Shown here: positions 1 through 5,302 of the stretch, piece after piece
Layout of the letters: the number at the start of each line of letters is the position of its first letter
How positions within the stretch are numbered: the stretch's first letter is position 1
Assembly (NCBI GenBank): GCA_026224995.1
Contig: JAMFRX010000385.1
Coordinates: 1-6,686, forward strand
Origin: Puia dinghuensis
GTDB taxonomy: Bacteria; Bacteroidota; Bacteroidia; Chitinophagales; Chitinophagaceae
Reading direction: 5' to 3'
Length of the DNA: 6,686 nucleotides
The notes under the pieces: model-generated
What the model was told of the DNA's origin: nothing
Database searches by the model: none
Seen by the model: only the letters and a program-made list of their open reading frames with translations
Position numbers and translations under genes: made by a program

Positions 1-37
1 CGGCGATCGCGTAGAGTTTGGCTATATTTTCATTCAT
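1..37 (-). CDS. 5' end of a gene leaving the window; possibly anhydro-N-acetylmuramic acid kinase
   Basis: An ATG at 37-35 on the minus strand opens a frame reading MNENIAKLYAIA that stays open to the window edge. It begins on the base directly after the TAA stop of the upstream GH18 gene (38-40), an arrangement typical of co-transcribed, translationally coupled genes. A second ATG four bases downstream (33-31) hits a stop within four codons, so 37 is the better start. The pattern MN..I..LY.IA recalls the N-terminus of Bacteroidota AnmK proteins, which phosphorylate 1,6-anhydroMurNAc released from peptidoglycan; in that family the ATP-binding segment with MSGTSLDG follows shortly after. Twelve residues from memory are thin evidence, so the family name is a guess. 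That a gene starts here is more secure. Confidence 0.5.
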   Translation of the reverse strand, partial: MNENIAKLYAIA

Positions 38-1093
38 TTAGTTCCTTTTGGTCATCTGCCCCAGCACTTCCCAGGATGCAGGGTCTTCCCGTCCCAGCGC
101 CCAAACGGAAATGCCCCGCAGCTTATATTTATCCAGCAGCTCTAATTTGGGCTTTAATGATCGGGCGTCTTCGATGTACAGGTACTCGAAGACCCCATCG
201 TTATCCCAGACAGCGTAGCTGCAGCCGGCCTTGGCGTTCCACGCGGGCTGCGCATTGAATTTCCCAAGGAGGTATTGCACTTCCGGATAGGGGATCTGCC
301 GGCCAGTGGAGAACCCGCCCTTCTCTTCCGTATAATCAGTGTACCAATAATCGGAATAGCTCGGTATCCCCATGGAGATCTTTTCCGGTGCGACGCCTTC
401 CGCCAGCAGGTAGTGAAGGATACGTTCTACCCAGTCCACGCCAGCCACAGGTCCCGGCGTCGTACGGTGTGTATGCTGATCATAAGACATAATGGAGATA
501 AAATCGCCGGCCTGGCCTAACGCTTTGAAGTCATAGCCAGCCCGCCAGTTTTCAAACAGGAAGTCGAGGTAGGCGGAGGTGCCGCCCATGTTCTCTACGG
601 TATGCACCAACGCCGCAGAAAGCTGCAGGTTATGCGCGTGGAGCGAATCGGCCGTCTCCTTGAAGAAACTGGTGAAATTGTCCCTGTCCTGGATATTCAG
701 CCCTTCCATGTCGAATTGCCAGCCATCCAGACCATATTGCCGGGCGATCAGCAGCATCATGCCGATAGCCCGTTTGCGGGCTGTGGGAGAAGTGACTACC
801 TGGTGGAGGAGGTCCGCCGTAAATCCCTTATTTACGATCAGCGGCTCTACCTTGACCTGATTGGCCTTCGCGATGGCGAGAACCCTGGGATCGAGGATGC
901 CCGAAAGGACACCGGTCTTGCTCATAAAAAAAACCTGTGGGGCTACGATGGAAATTTGCGGGGCATGCTGACGAAAGCTCTCGAAGGACACCGGATTATC
1001 CGTCATATAGAACAGATTTTCCGAGCGATATTGCGCCAACAACGGTATAGCCGGAGCCAGCGCGAGCAGAGCCGTGAAGAGTTGCTTTCTCAT
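38..1093 (-). CDS. Secreted GH18-family glycosidase (di-N-acetylchitobiase / YaaH-like)
   Basis: Numbering here counts from a GTG two codons upstream (1099-1097); the ATG at 1093 (residue 3) is the more likely start, giving 351 residues. It begins with a Sec signal peptide: basic MRKQ, a hydrophobic core, and a probable cut in LLA|Q at about 22/23. The GH18 barrel follows. The strand-4 catalytic motif is DGWQFDME (125-132), with E132 as the expected acid and D130 as the residue that supports the substrate-assisted mechanism. MSYD lies at 204-207, where GH18 enzymes carry their M-x-Y-D. The C-terminal part IEDARSLKPKLELLDKYKLRG (around 309-329) and SVWALGRED match the end of chitobiase and spore-cortex YaaH/SleL enzymes. 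There is no LysM or carbohydrate-binding module. The likely substrate is a GlcNAc-containing oligosaccharide (chitin or peptidoglycan fragments) in the periplasm or outside; the exact specificity is unknown. The gene lies downstream of a DeoR regulator and abuts the next gene. Confidence 0.85.
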   Translation of the reverse strand: MRKQLFTALLALAPAIPLLAQYRSENLFYMTDNPVSFESFRQHAPQISIVAPQVFFMSKTGVLSGILDPRVLAIAKANQVKVEPLIVNKGFTADLLHQVVTSPTARKRAIGMMLLIARQYGLDGWQFDMEGLNIQDRDNFTSFFKETADSLHAHNLQLSAALVHTVENMGGTSAYLDFLFENWRAGYDFKALGQAGDFISIMSYDQHTHRTTPGPVAGVDWVERILHYLLAEGVAPEKISMGIPSYSDYWYTDYTEEKGGFSTGRQIPYPEVQYLLGKFNAQPAWNAKAGCSYAVWDNDGVFEYLYIEDARSLKPKLELLDKYKLRGISVWALGREDPASWEVLGQMTKRN

Positions 1094-1211
1094 AAGCACA
1101 AAAAAGAAGGTGAAGATTTGCTACTAACCTACTGTAATGTTAAGAAAAAAATCCGAGCTAAAATCACATCTATGCAGTTTTCCGAAAAAAAAAGCAAAAA
1201 ACCGCAACGGG
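1094..1211 (-). other. Intergenic region upstream of the GH18 gene
   Basis: This gap of about 118 bases separates the regulator's stop from the GH18 ATG. It is rich in A/T runs, including nine consecutive A at 1185-1193 on the plus strand. I looked on the minus strand for the Bacteroidota -7 element TAnnTTTG and found no good match, and there is no Shine-Dalgarno sequence before the GH18 start, as is usual in this phylum. Apart from the possible terminator at its upstream end I see nothing else in it. The gap is long enough for the GH18 gene to have its own promoter, but none is recognisable. Confidence 0.4.
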
Positions 1212-1213
1212 TT
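1185..1213 (-). terminator. Weak terminator-like hairpin and T tract after the DeoR gene
   Basis: Read on the minus strand, AACC-C-G TTG CGGTT (1213-1200) can form a 5-bp stem with one bulged C and a 3-base loop. It is followed by a T-rich run, six T, GC, then nine T (1201-1185). The stem overlaps the regulator's TAA stop (1214-1212). The T tract is convincing, but the stem is short, so this may only attenuate transcription between the regulator and the GH18 gene about 90 bases downstream. Confidence 0.35.
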
Positions 1214-1955
1214 AAATCACCGTAATCTTAGAACAGTATTTCTTCAATCGCTTGTCTCGCGGCTGGAGATCCGTGACAAGGTAGCTGAGGTCTGCCAGAC
1301 TGCAGACCCTTATTTTCTGAATGGAATCCAACTTCTCCGCAATGCTGAGGATCACCGTCTCATTGGCCGACCTGATCATCGCCTTCTTCACCTGGACCGC
1401 TTCCCAATCCGAATCTGTCACGCCCTTCGTTAGCGATACGCTATTCGTACCGAGAAAGCAAAGGTCCGTCTGGATCTCCGAGAGCTGTTGGATGACCTGC
1501 GCCCCGACGAGGATCTGCGTTTCGGAAGAGAGCTTCCCGCCGACAAGGTGGACATTCAGATTAGGGTGCTCCGCCAATTCAATGGCGACCACCGGACTGA
1601 TCGTAAAAAAAGTGCAGAAGAGCCGGTTGGGGATCAGCCTCGCCAGCTCGATCATCGTAGTACCCCCGCCAACCATGATCATCATCCCATCTTCGATCAG
1701 CTCTACAGCCTTCCGGGCTATCTCTTTCTTCTCGTCCTTCTTATACACCTCCCGCTCACTATAGGGGAAATGAAAATTTTTCGAGATCGCCCCCCCATGC
1801 ACCTTGATGATCTGCCCACTGTCCGTCAGCTCATTCAGATCCCGCCTGACAGTATCCTCCGATACGTTGAGCTTTGTGCTGAGATCTGCCGACAATACCT
1901 TATTGTGTATGTTAACCTGGTTAATAATATATTTCAGCCTTTCGTCTTTTAGCAT
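1212..1955 (-). CDS. DeoR/GlpR-family transcriptional regulator
   Basis: The product has 247 residues, the usual length for this family. The N-terminal winged helix-turn-helix spans about 1-56; its recognition helix contains VSEDTVRRDLNEL (31-43), and it closes with KVHGGA (51-56), the hallmark ending of the DeoR DNA-binding domain. The C-terminal sugar-phosphate sensor (DeoRC) covers about 72-230, with GGGTT at 96-100, HLVGGKL at 136-142, FLGTNSV at 167-173 and VKKAMI at 189-194. Where most relatives have D-S-G-T-T, this protein has G-G-G-T-T, so the first acidic residue of the ligand loop is missing. Members usually repress sugar or polyol catabolic operons and release DNA when a phosphorylated sugar binds. 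It is divergent from the MHS transporter and upstream of the GH18 gene on the same strand; either or both may be targets. The effector cannot be named from sequence. Confidence 0.92.
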   Translation of the reverse strand: MLKDERLKYIINQVNIHNKVLSADLSTKLNVSEDTVRRDLNELTDSGQIIKVHGGAISKNFHFPYSEREVYKKDEKKEIARKAVELIEDGMMIMVGGGTTMIELARLIPNRLFCTFFTISPVVAIELAEHPNLNVHLVGGKLSSETQILVGAQVIQQLSEIQTDLCFLGTNSVSLTKGVTDSDWEAVQVKKAMIRSANETVILSIAEKLDSIQKIRVCSLADLSYLVTDLQPRDKRLKKYCSKITVI

Positions 1956-2019
1956 GCGTTAATGGTTTGGCGGGATGAATATATAAAAATTAATCAGCCA
2001 GAATATAATAAATTTGGCG
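1956..2019. promoter_or_regulatory. Divergent promoter/operator region between DeoR regulator and MHS transporter
   Basis: This 64-base AT-rich spacer lies between two divergent start codons, so it must hold or overlap the promoters of both genes. Two 7-base words each occur twice, in mirrored order: TTTGGCG at 1966-1972 and 2013-2019, and GAATATA at 1977-1983 and 2001-2007. The outer copies start 47 bases apart. Such a layout suits a dimeric or tetrameric repressor acting on both genes, and the neighbouring DeoR-type protein is the obvious candidate. The words are short and partly AT-rich, so chance is possible. No convincing -33/-7 promoter pair was found. Confidence 0.45.
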
Positions 2020-3315
2020 ATGACTCCTCCCCGAAACCCAGTCAATCGGATCCTTTTAGCCAGCCTGATTGGAACCACCATAGAATTCTTCGACTTTTAT
2101 ATTTATGCGACCGCGGCCGTGCTGGTCTTTCCCAAACTCTTCTTTCCGTCTGCGGATCCGACATCAGCTACGCTGGAGTCCCTCGCGACATTTGCCCTGG
2201 CTTTTTTTGCCAGGCCGCTCGGCGCGGCGCTCTTCGGGCATTTTGGGGACCGGAGGGGTAGAAAGGCTACGCTTGTCGCGGCCTTAATGACTATGGGCCC
2301 TTCGACCGTGGCAATCGGCTTGCTGCCGGGCTACCATTCCATCGGCGTAGCAGCCCCCATCCTGCTGGCATTGCTTCGCTTTGGTCAGGGGCTGGGACTG
2401 GGCGGCGAATGGGGTGGCGCCGTTCTTCTCGCAACGGAGAACGCACCGCCAGGCAAAAAGGCCTGGTATGGGATGTTTCCCCAGCTGGGCGCACCTATTG
2501 GCTTTTTGATCTCCAGCGGAACCTTCTTCCTGCTGAGCAAGAATATGAGCGACCAGGCATTTTTTGATTATGGCTGGCGCATCCCATTTATAGCGAGCGC
2601 CATTCTTGTGTGGGTGGGGCTTTACGTCCGGCTGAAGATCACCGAAACCCCCGATTTCTTAAAGATCGTCGAAAAGAATGAACGGGTGAAGATGCCGGTG
2701 ATCCAGGTGTTCGCTAAGCATACCAAAGCCATCGTGCTGGGGACTATTGCGGCGATCACCACTTTTCTCTTGTTTTACCTGATGACGGTCTTTACCCTGA
2801 GCTGGGGTACCTCGGCCTTGCATTATCCCAGGACCAGCTTCCTGATCGCCCAAATGATCTCGGTAGTCTTTTTTGGCCTGGGCATTCCCTTGTCCGCAGT
2901 CCTGGCCGATAAGTATGACCGCGGGAAGGTGCTCATGCTGGCGACGGCGGGTATCTTTCTTTTCGGTCTTTTCTTTTCACCCCTGTTCAGCACCGGTAGC
3001 TGGGGCATAACGGTTTTGTTTCTGGTCCTGGGAATGTTTCTGATGGGGCTGACCTATGGTCCGCTGGGAACGGCGCTCGCCGGGATCTTCCCTGCCTCCG
3101 TTCGCTATACCGGGTCTTCACTGGCATTTACCCTGGCAGGTATCTTAGGGGCGTCACTGACGCCTTATCTTGCTACCACCCTTGCCAAACACTATGGTCT
3201 TGCGTATGTGGGCTACTATCTTTCCACAGCCGCGGCCATCACCTTTATTGCGCTTGTTTACAATCCAAGGTATTTCAGCGCAGCATCCACCACCAAATCG
3301 TCACCACTCAGATAA
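2020..3315 (+). CDS. MFS transporter, metabolite:H+ symporter (MHS) family
   Basis: The product has 431 residues from the ATG at 2020; a TTG two codons upstream is a weaker alternative. It is an inner-membrane proton symporter with about 12 transmembrane helices. Landmarks are IEFFDFYIYA in helix 1 (21-30), the MFS motif GHFGDRRGRKA in loop 2-3 (73-83), RFGQGLGLGGEWGG in helix 4 (120-133), WRIPF (186-190), TETPDF (208-213), and FPASVRYTGSSLAF in the second half (357-370). Together these place it in the MHS group with ShiA, KgtP, ProP and YhjE, closest in feel to YhjE-like members. Known members carry organic acids, shikimate, proline/betaine or 2-oxoglutarate; the substrate here cannot be deduced. 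The gene stands alone on this strand, divergent from the DeoR regulator, which probably controls it. The tail after helix 12 (V413-R431) is encoded in the stretch that overlaps the S41 gene on the other strand. Confidence 0.92.
   Translation: MTPPRNPVNRILLASLIGTTIEFFDFYIYATAAVLVFPKLFFPSADPTSATLESLATFALAFFARPLGAALFGHFGDRRGRKATLVAALMTMGPSTVAIGLLPGYHSIGVAAPILLALLRFGQGLGLGGEWGGAVLLATENAPPGKKAWYGMFPQLGAPIGFLISSGTFFLLSKNMSDQAFFDYGWRIPFIASAILVWVGLYVRLKITETPDFLKIVEKNERVKMPVIQVFAKHTKAIVLGTIAAITTFLLFYLMTVFTLSWGTSALHYPRTSFLIAQMISVVFFGLGIPLSAVLADKYDRGKVLMLATAGIFLFGLFFSPLFSTGSWGITVLFLVLGMFLMGLTYGPLGTALAGIFPASVRYTGSSLAFTLAGILGASLTPYLATTLAKHYGLAYVGYYLSTAAAITFIALVYNPRYFSAASTTKSSPLR
3258..3315. other. Convergent 3' coding overlap of the MFS and S41 genes
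   Basis: The transporter's stop (3313-3315, plus) lies beyond the peptidase's stop (3260-3258, minus), so 58 bases are coding on both strands. They encode the transporter residues from V413 to the end and the last 18 residues of the peptidase. In this phase the third codon positions of the two genes coincide. The S41 C-terminus here (DDLVVDAALKYLGL) looks normal for its family, whereas the transporter tail is hydrophilic and unremarkable. No terminator hairpin is visible in or near the overlap. Confidence 0.85.
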
Positions 3316-4466
3316 GCTGCATTCGTCTCGCGGGCATAAATGTCGGGCGGCACCCCTACCCCTTCATAAATATCCCCATTGAGGTATTTGAACATCGAAG
3401 AGCTCGTATAGACAAACATATAGCCGGTGGAGCCCCAGGCCGCACCGCCGATGGTGAACTGCCCCCCATCGAAATACACCGACGATGTCAACGGGCCGTT
3501 GGCGCCCCAGGTGCGGGTCCCGATGAACTTTCCGTTCGGCAGTGTCTTGACCGCCATGATCGTAAGCTCAGACATGCTCACCGAGAGATGGTCGCCGAGT
3601 ACTACGATGGGCGCCGTCACATTCACAGACCCGCCTACCCATGGCTTCACGACGGCCGGCGCCCAGGGCGTATAGTCCAGCCGGTTGACCCCATTCTTAT
3701 ACCGTGTATACCCAAAGGTGTACTGGCTCGTCACCATCTGCCCCATAAGGTAGTCCAGGTCCGCGATCTCGCCCCCGCCGTTGCCCCGCACATCGAGGAT
3801 GATGCCCTTTAGGGTGCTATTATACCGATGAAGGATATTGAAAAAAGAGTTGAACACCGGGCCGGTATTGGCCCCGGCCTGCGAGAGCGCAAAGCTGCTG
3901 AAATATAAATAGAGGATATTCCCATTGATGGTGCCGGTGACGGCGGTAAATGGTGTACTGGTACCTTCCAGCGAGACGGTATCGGTGCCCTTCACCACGG
4001 AGCCATGGTCCAGATACTTCGCCGGGATCAGGGAATCCAGGACGGCGGAAGGGAACGCGCTGTCCGTAAAATAGTTCGGGTCGATCTGTAGCTTCCGGTA
4101 TTGCGCAGGGCTGAACGCATTCCCTGTCAACATGAACTCCAGGGTATAGTGCGAGTCGATCAGCCCCTGCGTCATCTGTGAGAAATACTGCTCCGCCTTG
4201 CTCTCATGCGCACTGTCGAAGACGGTCAGCTGATCGAAAAGCGGCTTATAGACCTTGTACATGTTGTCCCAGTTGGTGGTGTCGATTCCCCAAAAGACAT
4301 AGTTATTATTCATGCCGGTCCAAAACGATTGGAACACGTCCGGGTAGTTGTCACCAGGATAGCTGGTAGCTTCAGGCGAAGAAGCAATCGTCTTTCTACA
4401 TCCCGCGAAAACCAGGATGCTGCATAGGGCGCCGAAAGCGATGAGCGAACGAAGGAATGATTTCAT
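3258..4466 (-). CDS. S41-family serine peptidase, tricorn/IRBP-like, predicted lipoprotein
   Basis: The product has 402 residues. MKSFLRSLIAFGALCSILVF-AGC (1-23) is a lipoprotein signal with the acylated cysteine at C23, so the enzyme is probably membrane-anchored in the cell envelope. The S41 core shows GIILDVRGNGGG at 221-232, the nucleophile region LSVSMSE at 294-300 (S297 by alignment with the S-A-S-A-S-E motif), GTRTWG at 316-321 and YEGVGVPPDI at 367-376. The CtpA-type general-base lysine, expected about 25 residues after the serine, is absent (A322). Instead IDSHYTL (103-109) supplies the S-H pair and E368 the glutamate seen in tricorn-type members, so a tetrad S105/H106/S297/E368 is likely. 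No clear PDZ domain is seen between about 110 and 180. The gene starts 6 bases after the beta-barrel gene's stop. The physiological substrate is unknown. Confidence 0.9.
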   Translation of the reverse strand: MKSFLRSLIAFGALCSILVFAGCRKTIASSPEATSYPGDNYPDVFQSFWTGMNNNYVFWGIDTTNWDNMYKVYKPLFDQLTVFDSAHESKAEQYFSQMTQGLIDSHYTLEFMLTGNAFSPAQYRKLQIDPNYFTDSAFPSAVLDSLIPAKYLDHGSVVKGTDTVSLEGTSTPFTAVTGTINGNILYLYFSSFALSQAGANTGPVFNSFFNILHRYNSTLKGIILDVRGNGGGEIADLDYLMGQMVTSQYTFGYTRYKNGVNRLDYTPWAPAVVKPWVGGSVNVTAPIVVLGDHLSVSMSELTIMAVKTLPNGKFIGTRTWGANGPLTSSVYFDGGQFTIGGAAWGSTGYMFVYTSSSMFKYLNGDIYEGVGVPPDIYARETNAAYLSGDDLVVDAALKYLGL

Positions 4467-4472
4467 GACCGA

Positions 4473-5222
4473 CTATTTTTTAAAGAGGGAGATGATTTGT
4501 TTTATCTTCACAGTACAGCCCAGGACCAAGCCAAAATTATCATTATACCTCGGCGCCTGGCTGGTCTCATAATTTTTTTGCTGGTCGGTCATAGCCCGGT
4601 AATAGCGCCCCTCCAGGTAGACAGTATACGTCTCTAAAAATTCATAGCTAACGCCTGCCCCCGCGATCAGCCCGAATTCCAGCCGCCGGTCCTTGGCATT
4701 GTCGAAAGTATATTTCTGGTTGTAGCTGTAGCCATTATTCTCGCCCAAAATACTGGTCGGGTTCACCGTTTCATAAGCCGTATCCACTTCATTCAGGATA
4801 TTCGCCTCGGTTCCCTTGATGCGGCCGCTCTGCCAGTACGCCGCATAGCCTCCCAGATCCACAAAACCGCGCAGCGCCTCCCCGCCAAATGAAAAACGAA
4901 AGTTCACCGGAAGCTGCAAATAGGTATTATAGTTCTTCTGGTATACACCGGTAAGGAAACCCGTGCGGACGATATCATAGTTCTTTTTAATGTAGGTGGG
5001 AGTAGCCTCTACGGCCAGCCAGTCGAAAAATTGATACCCTATCGGAACGCCAATGTTCCATCCCCGCATTCCGACGTAATTGGTAAAAGGCTCGCTGGCA
5101 TTGCTGGTGGTCAGGTAGTTCATGTTCAGGCCCCCTTCCGCGCCCACAAAGAACTGACTATGACCTTGTAGGCTGCACAGCATGAGGAAGGTTGCTGCGC
5201 AGCAAATTGTCATCACTCGCAT
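4473..5222 (-). CDS. Outer-membrane beta-barrel protein (PorT-like)
   Basis: The product has 249 residues. A Sec signal peptide runs to about 22, with a probable cut in GHS|Q; a second in-frame ATG at codon 4 is an equally possible start. The mature part shows alternating aromatic/polar strands and no catalytic motif: VGAEGGLNMNYL (26-37), NIGVPIGYQFFDWLAVEATP (56-75), YLQLPVNFRFSFG (101-113), FGLIAGAGVSYEF (183-195) and YLEGRYYRAM (202-211). These resemble Bacteroidota beta-barrel domain family 2 (PorT-like), which usually forms a small eight-strand barrel. A long, probably surface-exposed loop lies around 132-178. The last residues KIKQIISLFKK do not end in the aromatic residue common in Proteobacteria. 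Close coupling to the S41 lipoprotein gene (6-base gap) suggests the two act together in the envelope; that is inference. Confidence 0.85.
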   Translation of the reverse strand: MRVMTICCAATFLMLCSLQGHSQFFVGAEGGLNMNYLTTSNASEPFTNYVGMRGWNIGVPIGYQFFDWLAVEATPTYIKKNYDIVRTGFLTGVYQKNYNTYLQLPVNFRFSFGGEALRGFVDLGGYAAYWQSGRIKGTEANILNEVDTAYETVNPTSILGENNGYSYNQKYTFDNAKDRRLEFGLIAGAGVSYEFLETYTVYLEGRYYRAMTDQQKNYETSQAPRYNDNFGLVLGCTVKIKQIISLFKK

Positions 5223-5302
5223 AAAGCATTGGTTTATGTATTTGGAATACGAGTCTTCAGGGAATACGGTTGCTTCACCGTTAAAGCAAAAATCAGGCCC
5301 TC
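5223..5302 (-). promoter_or_regulatory. Intergenic region upstream of the beta-barrel gene, with an 8-base direct repeat
   Basis: This 80-base gap lies between the VCBS gene's stop and the beta-barrel start. CGTATTCC occurs twice on the minus strand (5268-5261 and 5251-5244), 17 bases apart start to start, at about 22-46 bases before the beta-barrel ATG. This could be a binding site, or chance. The gap is long enough for a separate promoter for the beta-barrel/S41 pair, but I see no clear Bacteroidota -33/-7 pair and no terminator after the VCBS gene, so read-through is possible. Confidence 0.35.

Noticed and set aside
1185..1201. The A9-GC-A6 tract as a phase-variable promoter spacer for the GH18 gene
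   Set aside because: It is better explained as the T tract of the regulator's terminator, and no promoter elements flank it.
602..1225. A 207-codon open frame on the plus strand, opposite the GH18 gene
   Set aside because: Its composition has no domain, signal or family feature, and it runs antisense to a gene with clear catalytic motifs. It is a shadow of the GC-biased third positions.
1488..1952. A 154-codon open frame on the plus strand, opposite the DeoR gene
   Set aside because: It is fully antisense to the well-supported regulator, and its residues are rich in His/Arg/Asp with no recognisable fold.
2009..2016. TAAATTTG, a match to the Bacteroidota -7 promoter element TAnnTTTG, just before the transporter's ATG
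   Set aside because: Transcription would start at or within the start codon, and there is no TTTG-type -33 element at the right distance (around 1985). It is probably chance in AT-rich sequence.
5266..5281. A 5-bp hairpin (ACGGT/ACCGT, 6-base loop) after the VCBS gene
   Set aside because: The stem is short and no T run follows on the minus strand, so it is not a credible terminator.
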